Source: Fistulifera solaris
Taxonomy: Eukaryota > Bacillariophyta > Bacillariophyceae > Naviculales > Stauroneidaceae
Assembly: GCA_030295235.1 (NCBI GenBank)
Contig: AP026124.1
Location: 1,054,001 to 1,118,000 of the forward strand
Direction of reading: 5' to 3'
Length of the DNA: 64,000 nucleotides
The notes under the pieces were generated by a model that was given only the letters and a program-made list of their open reading frames with translations, did no database searches and had not been told where the DNA came from. Positions 1 to 9,477 of the stretch are shown one piece after another; the stretch's first letter is position 1; the number at the start of each line of letters is the position of its first letter. A program made the translations under genes and the position numbers.

Positions 1-290
1 GCGCTATTCGAATGTCTGTGGTCTGTGTTCTGTTTAAAAGTGACAAACAAAATTGCTTAAGGTTGGGGCTTTATCAATCCATTATGTACAATCTATGGGC
101 ATAGTGCGCAAGGTCTTGGAGCGAAACTTCATGCGTTTTCGGTTTCGCGTTCTCCAGAACAAAGTACTCGCGGGAAGCGATTTAACTTTACAGTCCTTTG
201 TATAGACAATGGAATGAAACCATGTTATGAAGTCGTTACGTTGCTCACAATTTGAAACTACGTATCACCATCGGTTTGTTCAAAATAACC
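1..290. other. Left-edge non-coding stretch
   Basis: No reading frame, RNA gene or repeat could be supported here. It is probably the upstream region of the DUF6824 gene that starts at 291, or the tail of a gene outside the window. Confidence 0.4.
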
Positions 291-785
291 ATGAATTTAT
301 TCCTTGAGATGAGTAATAAGCGTCCCAGTTTCCTTCGAAGATATCAAGTTCAATTGCCTGCCGCAATTGCAGCACTTTCAGAGCCAGCTACGCTGCTTGA
401 TAGCTTCCAACCAACGGAGTTAGATGTCATTTGTGGACGAGGGAAAGGATGCTATGATCAAGCTGGAAACATACGCATGAGAGACATCTGTAAAGCCAAC
501 ATCTACAAGTATTTAGCTGCAAAAACTAAGCTCGACAAGAGCCTGGTTATCAGCGATATAGTAGAACAAGTGCAGAACAACGGCACTGCTCGATTTGTAA
601 AGCATGGCAAAGACTTAGGATGGGTTGTTATCAGCGATGAGAAGGCCAGAGAAAAGGTGGGACACGCTCTTCGCGAAGCGCTGACTGCCGAATGTGGACG
701 TAGACAACCGAAAACTAAGTCTGGCACCGAACATCGCGAAGCACGACGTTGCCCCACGCCCGATGATTTTTCACTCAGTTTTTAA
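291..785 (+). CDS. DUF6824 domain protein (diatom-expanded family)
   Basis: The protein has 164 residues and no intron. The conserved block starts at LDVICGRGKGCYDQAGN (about residue 43) and continues through YLAAKTKLDKSLVISDIVEQV and a final KVGHALREAL. This is the DUF6824 pattern (DVLCGRGxGxxxHxGNxxFR...), a small domain of unknown function that is much expanded in diatoms. I chose the ATG at 291 because it has an ACC before it and the frame further upstream only offers a TTG. The C-terminal 30 residues are Arg/Lys/Thr-rich and look disordered. It is convergent with the PP2A gene (ends 785 and 1024). The domain call is from memory of the motif; the molecular role is unknown. Confidence 0.8.
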   Translation: MNLFLEMSNKRPSFLRRYQVQLPAAIAALSEPATLLDSFQPTELDVICGRGKGCYDQAGNIRMRDICKANIYKYLAAKTKLDKSLVISDIVEQVQNNGTARFVKHGKDLGWVVISDEKAREKVGHALREALTAECGRRQPKTKSGTEHREARRCPTPDDFSLSF

Positions 786-1023
786 ATTTAGGCAATAACA
801 ATAGATCTTCTCATTTTTGTAAGAAAACAACACAAACAGTGCGTTGACTTCAGTACTTATCTCACTTAGCCGAGAAGCTTAAGCGGCCTCATGAACAAGA
901 AAAAGCTTTTGATTTGAAGAACCGTAAGGCAAAAATGGATCCATTTTATTAACTCTTTAAAGGCTTCAAGGTCCACGAGCCAAAGATAAAAGACGATTTG
1001 CCAGGCCGTAAATAGTCCTCCAT

Positions 1024-2330
1024 TTACAAGAAATAATCCGGTGTGCGCGGGCTCTTGTGCCAAGATTCATCTCGTGGTGCAGGATCAAACTGAGAACTAT
1101 GGTGCATCAACAATATATCCATGAGACTCAAAAAAGAAAAAAAAAGCCAAAATGATGGAACAACAACACTTACAATCGACAGTGGTCGTGAATGCTTTCT
1201 TTTGTCGTTTGATCCACAGAATCGTCTACTTCCATTATGGCTGCCTGATTACCACACCTGTAGCAATAATTGGGGGCCGAGAACACTGTTACGACACTTC
1301 TGTTGTGCTGCCACTGGTAGCCCTCCATAACCAACTGGTGGGCACGCGCAATGAAATGTAAGCCGTTTATGTGCGTGAATTGCTCAGTGATGTCCTGGCC
1401 AAACGTATACCCTGCTCCACGAGGCGAAATACCCCAACCACATCTAAATCGATGATCAAATTAGAAATTCACGTATTCAAAAGACCAGAATATCTCAACA
1501 AACTTACCGGTCATCAGGATCCGACCACACCAAATCACACATAGGCCCTTCATGCGGCACTTCTTGCACACGGTCCAGATCACGAGCATGGTCGAGGGTG
1601 TCAATCGACGGTGAAAGTCCACCGTGGAGGCAGAAAATGCGATCCGAGATTACAGCTGTCATCGGAAGGTAATCAAAGGTATCGGTGAAGTGCTTCCAGA
1701 CATTTGCATTTCCATATTTTCGAAGGCATTCGTCGTAAAAGCCATAGACCTGAGTGATTTGGCGACTTTCATGATTACCTCTGAGAATTGTAATCCTGTT
1801 TCTGTATCGAACTTTCAAAGCGACAAGCAAGGTAACAGTCTCTAAAGAATAGTAGCCCCGATCGACATAGTCACCCATGAAAAGGTAATTGGTTTCAGGA
1901 CATTGGCCTCCGATACGGAATAGCTCTGCAAGATCATAAAACTGGCCATGAATGTCACCACAAACGGTAACAGGAGCGCTAACAGCCTGAACATTCGACT
2001 CTTCGCGAAGAATCTCTTTTGCCTACAAGCGAAATCCCACATAGGCGTGAGAAAGACACTAAAGGGTGCCAGCAAATAAAGCGCAACAAACGACGAACTC
2101 AACCCTTGCACTGCAAAGCAGATGATCGAATAGTCGTGGAGGCGAGTTCCAAAGGAGATCTGTAACGGTGATGCGGTCCTGCTGCATCAATAACATTGCT
2201 TTCTAGCAAGAGAAAAGCGTGCATCTTTACTCACCTGTTCGCAAAGCGCCCTGACTTCATTTTCCTTCAACGTAGAGCCGTTGCGTAGGTTTTGAATATG
2301 TTCTTCAAGTTTTGCGTTATCAAGTGACAT
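1024..2330 (-). CDS. PP2AC: Serine/threonine protein phosphatase PP2A, catalytic subunit
   Basis: There are four exons on the minus strand: 2330-2235, 2022-1508, 1443-1174 and 1096-1024, all with GT-AG borders and matching phases, giving 317 residues (usual about 309). All PPP-family metal and phosphate motifs are present: GDIHGQ, GDYVDRG, RGNHESR, HGGLSPS and [11 protein letters not shown]. The C-terminus is TPDYFL, whose last Leu is carboxymethylated in PP2A. This tail and the YFL context separate it from PP4 and PP6. Just before the conserved QFDPAP the sequence is unusual: about ten extra residues ([16 protein letters not shown]) stand where animals and plants have TLKYSFL. Either this is a real diatom insertion or the third intron uses an earlier donor. 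It should dephosphorylate many Ser/Thr targets with A and B subunits in cytosol and nucleus. Confidence 0.93.
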
Positions 2331-3013
2331 GTTAAGTTGCTTTTTTACAAATTTTTAGCAAGCAATCCCCCGCTATACCTGGTAGCGATGCAGCGGAAAG
2401 ATGCTGTCGATTTACAGGTTGCAGCGGTGCAGCGTGCAGCCGCAGTGCCTGCGTCTGCCTTTTCATCGCACCACTTCTTCGCGTTTGGCAAAACGTCCAG
2501 GCGGTGGATGTAAACTGTAAAAGGGTATCACCATTATTATTTTTGAAGCACTACTACTTATTGCCCTGGAGACTGTGACGTAACGGTACCGGTGGTTCTC
2601 TGTGCAGGACTTAGAGCTGGTTTGCTAGATATTGTACATCTGTCCGTTGGGGAACCAGAATTGCACCTGCAACAGCAGTACTCCTTATGAGGGGGATTGT
2701 ACAGTGAAATGTAGACAGCAACATTTGCCTCACAACCAGCATTTTACATTATTTTATTTTGTGCAAATCATGACGACGAGGGCATCGTCCTGAATAATAA
2801 CATCTTTGCTATTGCCATAAAATCATTGCTGTTGTGATATCTTTGGACATTGATAATGACGTACCGGTCAAGAGGCAGATCACTAATAGAGGTCATATTG
2901 GTAAGCTTTAAAAGAAAGTGGTGTACCTCTCGTCGTTTTTTTTGATTTTTTACTTATCAGATTATGTCCCCAATTCCTTCGTAAGGCCATTGCTTTCGTT
3001 ACTTTTCTTGTAG
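2331..3013. other. Upstream region of PP2A and unresolved 5' exons of a small membrane protein
   Basis: A TACCTGGTA palindrome lies at 2376-2384, 46 bases before the PP2A start. On the plus strand an ATG near 2400 opens a basic, mitochondrial-presequence-like peptide (MLSIYRLQRCSVQPQCLRL) that ends at about 2520. A later open stretch at about 2636-2790 reads CPLGNQNCTCNSSTPYEGDC. These may be exons of the gene ending at 3201, but I could not join them consistently. Confidence 0.35.
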
Positions 3014-3201
3014 GATTTATTACCGTTCTATGCATTGGAAATTACTTCAGAGCCAAGAGGGCCCAGGAGAGGCAGCGGCAACGGCGACTCGCAAAATTAG
3101 CAGCAAACCAGAACAATGCGAATACTATGTATGGCGGAGACCCACAAGGGAGCTACGAGGCCCCCACACATATCCCTGCCAATACTGGAGTTCCTGCATG
3201 A
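3014..3201 (+). CDS. Last exon of a small single-pass membrane protein (partial model)
   Basis: A clear polypyrimidine/acceptor (CTTTTCTTGTAG) ends at 3013. The following exon reads GFITVLCIGNYFRAKRAQER, then QRQRRLAKLA and a polar tail ending HIPANTGVPA with a stop at 3199-3201. So there is a short hydrophobic segment, a strongly basic juxtamembrane stretch and a roughly 35-residue cytoplasmic-type tail. A likely preceding exon ends at the donor ATTG|GTAAGC near 2900 and encodes VKRQITNRGHI. The layout resembles the small TM protein at 52307-52585, which also has a TM followed by an RRQQR-type basic run. An ATG-initiated ORF in another frame over this exon (from 3030) is a shadow. Function is unknown, and the upstream structure is not resolved. 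Confidence 0.45.
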
Positions 3202-3816
3202 TTTGTTTGATAAGTCAAGTCTTGATTCTCTGACGAGGGAAGATCAAGAAGTGATTCTCGTAAGGTGATGCCCGCAATATCTTCAGCTACCGGTATTTGT
3301 ACCAGGGTAGCGTGTAATACAGGACGAAGTAATATTCCTTTTTTGTAATTTAAGTTCTTTACATAAAATGTCGTTGGGTTCGATATTCAATCTGACCCGG
3401 AGTTCAAACTTGTCACCCGACCCGTACTTTACAGAGACAAGCCTCTACCTTCATAATTTACGGCGGATACAAAAGCTTTTTCGACGAGTGTGTAAGCAGA
3501 GACATTGCTAGAATCTAATTCAGTGGATTGAATTGATGAGAAGTTTCGATCGTTAATCTGTTCTAGCCTAGTCTACCTGGTAGTTAGCTTTGTGTAGTTT
3601 CATTGCCTCGTCAACCCGGACTGCAGGCTAACTCGAACTCTACCTGGTAACCAAAAATGAACAACTCCGCAAATACGTCATCCGTTCATCGCATTATTTT
3701 ACTCCGTACCTGGTATTGTTGATCAACTCAGCGACTCTTTCCTTGTTACTCAAAAAAAAAAACTTGAGATTATCCAATTGAATTAGACGCTGGCCTCGTT
3801 CGCGTAGAACTGAATC
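3202..3816. other. Intergenic region with three TACCTGGTA palindromes
   Basis: No gene is visible. The palindrome TACCTGGTA occurs at 3574-3582, 3641-3649 and 3707-3715, all within 250 bases upstream of the DUF1824 gene. The first lies inside the longer motif TAGCCTAGTCTACCTGGTAG (3564-3583), which recurs in inverted form at about 8201-8223. Confidence 0.5.
3564..3583 (+). repeat. Short dispersed motif TAGCCTAGTCTACCTGGTAG
   Basis: This 20-base motif contains the palindrome TACCTGGTA. Related sequence is seen inverted at 8201-8223 (TACCAGGTAGACTAGCTAGG) and in diverged form at about 10661-10685. It could be a regulatory site or the remnant of a repeat; its role is not known. Confidence 0.4.
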
Positions 3817-4509
3817 ATGTTGGCTCGTATCCGGTGGTTCGTCGTTTCCCTTCTCTTTCTTCTGTGCAAGTTGCGTTCGACGTGCTCTTTTGTCAATCAA
3901 AATGTAAACGTAAATCAATGGAGAAGGCAAGCTACAGCGACTCCAAATAACCATGCTAGTACTATGTCGATAGATGAAGCGACGTATATTCTCTCCGAGT
4001 GGGATCGCAACTACAGCGCGGATCGTTCACTCGCGACTTGGACAAGTGACATTAGTTTGGACAATGCCAAGCTAAAGCTACCAGAAGCGGTGATCTGTTT
4101 AAATAATAAAGCAGCAGAAGAGCGAAGCTTGGACAGCATAAACGGAAGAGTGATGCTAGGAATATGTGCTTCAACAGCAGAAGAGGGCTTAGCCACTCTC
4201 AAATCTTGGGTACCGACTCTGGGATTGCCTCGTGGTCTTCTTCATGGTATGGACGAAGATGGTGTTCCTTTGCAACTTGATGGGGCGGTATACATCAAAT
4301 ATAACTCCGGGGGTGTTTTCACATTCTCTGATATTCGAAAATCAGGCATCGGATTCGATGCGATATGGAAGCCCGGTGACGCTCTTCTTGAACTATATGA
4401 TGGAAAATATCGAGGCGTTTACTTTCAAGTGGAGTTAACTGACGGAGTCTTTCGACAGTTTCTCGTGCCTCTCGATATCTTTAACAATGGTAAACAAATA
4501 CGATATTGA
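3817..4509 (+). CDS. Plastid-targeted DUF1824 protein
   Basis: The protein has 230 residues and no intron. The N-terminus is a signal peptide (WFVVSLLFLLCKL) followed by STCSFVNQ, which fits the diatom ASAF-type cleavage site with Phe at +1, so import into the plastid is likely. The body shows the signature of cyanobacterial DUF1824 proteins: VMLGICASTAEEGLATLKSW, then LDGAVYIKYNS, then YDGKYRGVYFQVEL and VPLDIF near the end. DUF1824 proteins are small, widespread in cyanobacteria and plastids, and of unknown function. It is convergent with the Nup88 gene, with stops only about 30 bases apart. The family assignment is from motif memory. Confidence 0.72.
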   Translation: MLARIRWFVVSLLFLLCKLRSTCSFVNQNVNVNQWRRQATATPNNHASTMSIDEATYILSEWDRNYSADRSLATWTSDISLDNAKLKLPEAVICLNNKAAEERSLDSINGRVMLGICASTAEEGLATLKSWVPTLGLPRGLLHGMDEDGVPLQLDGAVYIKYNSGGVFTFSDIRKSGIGFDAIWKPGDALLELYDGKYRGVYFQVELTDGVFRQFLVPLDIFNNGKQIRY

Positions 4510-4537
4510 TAGCGCTAGTATTTATGTCGAAATTACA

Positions 4538-6847
4538 TCATAAACGAAAGTGTTCTTGTGCTTTCATGAAATCCAGCATGGCTTCGGATCGAGCAAGGGA
4601 CTCCTTTACATCCTGAAGTATTCGATCGCTGTCTCGTAGAAGAACGTTTGCCTGTCTAACTTTCTCCGGCTCTAATTGGATGTCCAAAGAACGTTCTAGC
4701 GAAGCCAGCGTTTGACACTGTGTTGACATTTTTTCCTTTGTGAGTATAAAGTCTTCCGCCATGCTATCACATTTAACTTTCAAGCGCTTGATGTCATTGA
4801 AGAACTGCAGTTCGGCGTCGCTCATAGTAGGAGTAAGGTCTTTGCACATTTCAAGACTACGCGTCGCTCGTTCCAGCAACGTGGCTGCGTTGGCCTCCAC
4901 AGCATCGATTTTAGCGGCCAGCTGACTATTAATCAGGACTTGTGAGTTACTTGATGATTTCAAAACTTCCATTTGTTTTTGCTGGCCCTCAACCGTCTTA
5001 CGCAGTATTTCTTTATGCGAACTCACGATTCTTCTCAGCTCAATAAGGGGCACAATAAGGTCTTTGTCACATCGCTCTCGAACTTGCTGAACGACAGCCA
5101 AATAATCCGCTTGAATGTCTTGATAATTTGTCTCCGGACCCACGTACTTGCCCATAGCAGCGAGGCCACTTATGATTTTGTCAATTAATGGCCGGGTCAC
5201 TTCGTACAGCGGACGGGTGCTCTCAACCGAAGAACTGTTTCCCTCAGTGCCGGCAGTAATTGCTAGTGCGTCACTTTGAGACCCTGCCACAAAGGCCTGC
5301 TGCACTTCATGAGCTAGTTGCAGCTCCGTAATACTCATATCGGAGCGATTGCCGTTCTGTTCGACGGTAACAAGATTGTGGCCCTCGAGTGATTCTGCAG
5401 AAACCGCGATACCTTGGAGCTTGGTAGCATCTGATTTTGTTTGAAAGCTTACCCAAGCGGAAGTCGAAGATTCAGGTGGCGCAAATTTTGTCGGCTTTCG
5501 TGCGGCCCTTTGAATGGCACTAGTTGACAATGTTACGACGAAACTCGGGGTGGCGACATGGAGTAGGGAATCGACAAGTGGATCATTCAGTAAAGCAACG
5601 GACTTTTCAAGAGCTAGACTGTGGTCTTCTGTCACATCGACGCGCTCCAGCCAGGCCCCTAATTTCCAAACATCGTCGTCAAGTGCAAAGGTGTCGCTTC
5701 TCGGCTCGTACGTAAATCGAGGGATGAGCGCAGTGGGCGAAATTGCGGCAAAGTCAACTTCATAGCCACCAGCCCGAGCGATCGCTAGCCCAACAAGATT
5801 TTCGTCGCCCCCAAAGCATTCCAATGTCACAGCTGGAGTAGTGGACTCAAGAGAACCAGCAAGTAAGATTGGTCCTTGGCACTTCACTGGGAAGGCGACG
5901 GTGCTTGCTTCTCTGCTTGACATCGAAGTGATGCTTGCCGTGGCAAACTGATTGTTAGACAGGCTCTGATCACCATAGTCACCAAAGGCCTCGAGTAGAT
6001 ATCGATCGGCTACCGTGTATTGTCGCCATTTGGGTTGCGAAGAATCGAGGCTGGCTGTCGTTGCCTCGACAAAGTCTATCGCTTCTTTCAAAGTAGAAAT
6101 AGGAACCACACATCCGTCAAATACAATGGGACTAGCCGAATAAAGATCACCGGATCCCTTCAAGAAAATGACAGACATCGAAGAAAGCAGCGACAACCCG
6201 CTCGACCGAGCAAACGTGAAATCAACAATCGATTCCATAGTTCTATCATCCAGTTCCTCCATGCTGAAGACTAGCGGACGAGTAATCCCTCCATTAGCAT
6301 GTCGAAGCAAAAGCGAGTACTCCTGTACGTCTGTGTTCTCGATCAAAGCGCACATAGAACACCCTGGGCACATGACAGCAAATCCGCTCGACTTCTGAGG
6401 CGCCGGACGCACACGAATAATTTTGTGCGACAGGGAAACCGCCAAGTACTTCTCAAAGGGCTGAGTAACCGACGTCATGGTTCCTCGCACAGGCTGCTCA
6501 GACGGCTGTGGCTCGTAATGCATTTCCAGCAAAAAAATATCAAGGCTTGTGTAAAGGCAAAGCCGCGGAAGAGATCGACGGCCGTCCCTTTGATCGGTTC
6601 GCGATGATCCTTCACCTTCAACACATAAAAGCTCAAGCGGTGGATCTATCCGTAAGGTGTTCTTAATAGTATCGGTTAATTCCACCAATATACTTGCAGG
6701 TGACTTTGATGCGCTTGAGTCTGTACGATCCTCGACTTTATCTAACACAAGCGGAAGTGCCTCAATAAATGATCCTTCGCGGAGGGAGAAAAGAAACTTT
6801 TGATCGTTACTACGACAAACAAGTCGAACAGAAGCTGATTGCACCAT
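4538..6847 (-). CDS. NUP88: Nup88/Nup82-like nucleoporin
   Basis: The protein has 769 residues in one exon. The first 500 residues have short beta-rich blocks (SVRLVCRSNDQKFLFSLREG, RLCLYTSLDIFLLEMHY, SGLSLLSSMSVIFLKGSGDL) in the order of the Nup88 beta-propeller. The last 210 residues are a long coiled coil with TPTMSDAELQFFNDIKRLK and a final ILQDVKESLARSEAMLDFMK. This corresponds to the Nup88 C-terminal region (PVLSDSERDMKKEL ... REMVKQINDIRNHV). Nup88 sits on the cytoplasmic face of the nuclear pore with Nup214 and Nup62. The ATG at 6847 has A at -3 and an in-frame stop just upstream. A second frame (6990-6742, MGWKHFQAMPRFAADLDDED) overlaps the start and could be a 5' exon, but no acceptable splice joins it. 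Homology is weak, so the name is tentative. Confidence 0.6.
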   Translation of the reverse strand: MVQSASVRLVCRSNDQKFLFSLREGSFIEALPLVLDKVEDRTDSSASKSPASILVELTDTIKNTLRIDPPLELLCVEGEGSSRTDQRDGRRSLPRLCLYTSLDIFLLEMHYEPQPSEQPVRGTMTSVTQPFEKYLAVSLSHKIIRVRPAPQKSSGFAVMCPGCSMCALIENTDVQEYSLLLRHANGGITRPLVFSMEELDDRTMESIVDFTFARSSGLSLLSSMSVIFLKGSGDLYSASPIVFDGCVVPISTLKEAIDFVEATTASLDSSQPKWRQYTVADRYLLEAFGDYGDQSLSNNQFATASITSMSSREASTVAFPVKCQGPILLAGSLESTTPAVTLECFGGDENLVGLAIARAGGYEVDFAAISPTALIPRFTYEPRSDTFALDDDVWKLGAWLERVDVTEDHSLALEKSVALLNDPLVDSLLHVATPSFVVTLSTSAIQRAARKPTKFAPPESSTSAWVSFQTKSDATKLQGIAVSAESLEGHNLVTVEQNGNRSDMSITELQLAHEVQQAFVAGSQSDALAITAGTEGNSSSVESTRPLYEVTRPLIDKIISGLAAMGKYVGPETNYQDIQADYLAVVQQVRERCDKDLIVPLIELRRIVSSHKEILRKTVEGQQKQMEVLKSSSNSQVLINSQLAAKIDAVEANAATLLERATRSLEMCKDLTPTMSDAELQFFNDIKRLKVKCDSMAEDFILTKEKMSTQCQTLASLERSLDIQLEPEKVRQANVLLRDSDRILQDVKESLARSEAMLDFMKAQEHFRL

Positions 6848-7348
6848 TTTTTCAGGTCATACCGAGGAGTTCGATAATCATTCGCAGGGCTGGAGTTGTA
6901 GAACAAAGGCTCGGGGGAATAGTTGTATTCATCTTCGTCATCGAGATCTGCGGCAAAACGCGGCATTGCTTGAAAGTGTTTCCAACCCACTGATTGCAGT
7001 AAAGTCTTCTCCTTTGGTCGTTAATCACGAGCCTTGTACGATAGTTGAATTAAGAAAAACAATAACCGAGCCTGAAACGTTGAAAGTGAATGACCATTCA
7101 AGGAAGCATCTCTAAAAATAAACCGGCAATCATGGTCGCAAAAAGCCGCCGCGATGCCGCAGACCGCATAGCAATCAGAACACAAGTAGATGTCGTAGTG
7201 GCTTCTATGTCAACCAAGGAAAAACAAACTCATAACTGACGATGTTGAAAGCAGCTATCCAACAAACCAACCAGATACTGCTTTACAAGAATTTAGTTGC
7301 AACAAAAGATTGCTAACAGGGACTAACTCGAAAGCTTCCGTTGCAAAA
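6848..7348. other. Divergent intergenic region
   Basis: This lies between the divergent Nup88-like gene and the deaminase gene. No conserved motif or RNA gene was found. Reading frames here are short and unsupported. Confidence 0.4.
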
Positions 7349-7957
7349 ATGAATGATAAATCTACGACACAAGACGCCAAACAACACGGTATTTTGGCCC
7401 AATTTGAGACCTATGGATGGAAGCCAGATCCTTCTCTGCCCGACGATGAAAACATAATGGATCTGGTATTTATAATAACGCGAGCTGCCAAGCTAAAACA
7501 AGGAAGCATGGCATGCATCATACTCCGTCCACCGGCTCCTTCGACCGAAGAAAGTCAAAGCAACTCTCTATTGAGCAGGATCATTAGCATTTCAAATAAC
7601 CAAGCACTTTACAAAGCAGGTAACAGTGACGTCCACGCAGAGATCGTTGCCATCGGAAATGCAGCTCAAAGAGGAATACCAACAAACCAAGGAACAGCAT
7701 ATATAACCATGCCGCCGTGTAAAAATTGTTTTGGGGCTCTCGTTTCAGCTGGGATCAAACGCATTGTGTCCGTTTACCCACCTCGTGAACACTTTACTGC
7801 CATTTTGGGAAGGTTGGGGATCGAAATGGTTTCAATCAAGAACCTTGCTGAGGTCCGATCCCGAGTGGACAAGCTCATTTCTGCTTATAACGGCTTGCCC
7901 GCGAGTAAACGTCAAAGAGCGACGATAGCTCCATTTCCGAACAACTTTGATGTGTAA
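7349..7957 (+). CDS. Cytidine/deoxycytidylate deaminase-fold protein
   Basis: The protein has 202 residues from the ATG at 7349 (AAAAATG context; the only earlier in-frame start is a TTG). The zinc-dependent deaminase motifs are intact: HAEIVAIG, with the His ligand and catalytic Glu at about residues 98-100, and MPPCKNCFGALVSAGIKRIV, with the two Cys ligands. The family includes cytidine, dCMP, guanine and tRNA-adenosine deaminases. The wide spacing before HAE and the absence of a tRNA-binding tail do not settle the substrate. The N-terminal 60 residues (QFETYGWKPDP) are lineage-specific. There is no targeting signal, so it is probably cytosolic. A nucleotide-salvage role is an inference only. 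Confidence 0.8.
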   Translation: MNDKSTTQDAKQHGILAQFETYGWKPDPSLPDDENIMDLVFIITRAAKLKQGSMACIILRPPAPSTEESQSNSLLSRIISISNNQALYKAGNSDVHAEIVAIGNAAQRGIPTNQGTAYITMPPCKNCFGALVSAGIKRIVSVYPPREHFTAILGRLGIEMVSIKNLAEVRSRVDKLISAYNGLPASKRQRATIAPFPNNFDV

Positions 7958-8502
7958 CTGTTCTCACGCCCTGGGAGCTATTGTTTTATTAGCGCTACGG
8001 ATTATGCTGGTTAACCTTCCTGCTTCTGTTACTGACTTAGAATTCATTAACTGATAACTAGAACTCGCAAGTTTCGAAAGTGTTTAACTATATATATATT
8101 ATCTAGAGATTATTTTGGGTGATAGAAAGATAAGGAGCTGACTATTCTGTCATTTCTGATTGTCGACTGTTAGGTCTTTGGTGCGTACAAACTACTAACA
8201 TACCAGGTAGACTAGCTAGGCTAAGCGCAGCTTTCCTCCTTCGTCGGCTTAGGGATAAGGGTCAAGGGAGCAATGCGGTACTCCGCACTATAGAGAGAAT
8301 AAGTTTCTCGACTTTTGTCGTTCTATCGCTTAGTTGTACTTATTGGTGTCGCAACGTACATTCCGACGAGTTCAATACCGCATACCTCTTACCCGCATTA
8401 CTAAAATTCTTTTCGGTCGCTCCTCGTTTTTTCAATCTTCCTCGTTGTGCGCATCGTTGCGGTCGATCAAACTCTGCTCCAAACAAACACATTCAAATAA
8501 CA
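7958..8502. other. Intergenic region upstream of RPL13a
   Basis: It holds an inverted copy of the TACCTGGTA-containing motif at 8201-8223 and a pyrimidine-rich tract (about 8425-8450) just upstream of the ribosomal protein gene. No gene was seen. Confidence 0.4.
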
Positions 8503-9186
8503 ATGGTAGCTTCTGACACCAAAATCATCGATGGTCGCGATCATCTCTACGGTCGCTTGTGTAGTATAGTGGCCAAGGAATTGCTCGCCGGACAAAAATT
8601 GTCATCGTGCGATGCGACGAAATGTGCATCTCCGGTTCACGTGAGTCTCTTCTATCGTTCTTTAATAATTACTTTTCCATGTGCCTTTACTAACCACTCT
8701 AATTTTGATTTATATACAGTGACACGAAACAAGGTCAAATACGCCCAGTTCCGTAACAAACGCATGAACACCAACCCCGGCCGAGGACCGTTCCACTTCA
8801 AAAGCCCCGCCATGATGGTTTGGCGAACTATTCGAGGCATGGTAAACCAGAAAACGGTCCGAGGACAAGAAGCTCTACAGCGCTTGTCCACATTCGAGGG
8901 TGTTCCGGCCCCTTACGACAAACAGAAGCGCGTCGTCGTTCCAGCCGCCCTTCGGGTTATGCGATTGAAGCCGGGCCGCGATTACACCATCATCGGTGAC
9001 CTCGCACACGCTGTCGGATGGAAGCACCGGGAACTTTTGCAACGCTTGGAATCGAAGCGTAAAGCTGATGCGCAGGAGTTCTTTGAGAAAAAGAAGGCCA
9101 AGATTGCTCTTAGCAGAAAGGCTGAAGAAGCTGCCTCGTCGGAACTTGCTAAGGTTAACGAGGTTCTTGCTTCTGCAGGTTTCTAA
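8503..9186 (+). CDS. RPL13A: 60S ribosomal protein L13a (uL13)
   Basis: Two exons, 8503-8640 and 8720-9186, flank a 79-base intron (GTGAGT...TATATACAG). Conserved blocks are IDGRDHLYGRLCSIVAKELL, then IVIVRCDEMCISGS, RNKVKYAQFRNKRMNTNPG, MMVWRTIRGM, YDKQKRVVVPAALRVMRLKP and LAHAVGWKH. The frame in the window is broken inside exon 1. After AGQK the conserved IVIVRCDE is read one base out, at the run A5 at 8594-8598. One more A would give GGA CAA AAA ATT GTC, restore the family sequence and put the intron in phase. A read-through of the intron in the wrong frame is open by chance and should not be taken as protein. As an essential ribosomal protein it is unlikely to be a pseudogene, so a consensus error is the simplest reading. 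Confidence 0.93.
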   Translation: MVASDTKIIDGRDHLYGRLCSIVAKELLAGQKLSSCDATKCASPVHVSLFYRSLIITFPCAFTNHSNFDLYTVTRNKVKYAQFRNKRMNTNPGRGPFHFKSPAMMVWRTIRGMVNQKTVRGQEALQRLSTFEGVPAPYDKQKRVVVPAALRVMRLKPGRDYTIIGDLAHAVGWKHRELLQRLESKRKADAQEFFEKKKAKIALSRKAEEAASSELAKVNEVLASAGF

Positions 9187-9477
9187 CTTTATAGGATGAA
9201 AAACTGCTGACTTTACATCATAACTGTAGCACGATATGCCTTATCTGTTTTAGCCTCATAGACTTATCGTAGTGGGATCTCGACCTTTTTCCTTCTCGTC
9301 TTGGCGGAGAGCAGACAGGCTGTGGGTAGATAGTAGGACCGTGCTTATTGCACGTAAACGAATTATTTCGGAGCTACTTACACCTCGTCGCCAGACGTCT
9401 TTATAATCCAAGTGCGCCAACAGATTTTTAATAGGAAGGCATAACAATCTGGACTCTAAGTAGTATTTATCGAAAGC

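Noticed and set aside
3030-3233. 67-codon ORF MHWKLLQSQEG
   Set aside because: It is the wrong frame of the exon 3014-3201, whose own frame has a membrane segment and basic tail.
6742-6990. Possible 5' exon MGWKHFQAMPRFAADLDDED of the Nup88-like gene
   Set aside because: It overlaps the main frame, and the only splice that would join it needs an intron of 28 bases.
8641-8719. In-frame translation through the RPL13a region (VHVSLFYRS...)
   Set aside because: It is the intron (GTGAGT...CAG) read in the frame-shifted phase; the conserved protein does not contain it.
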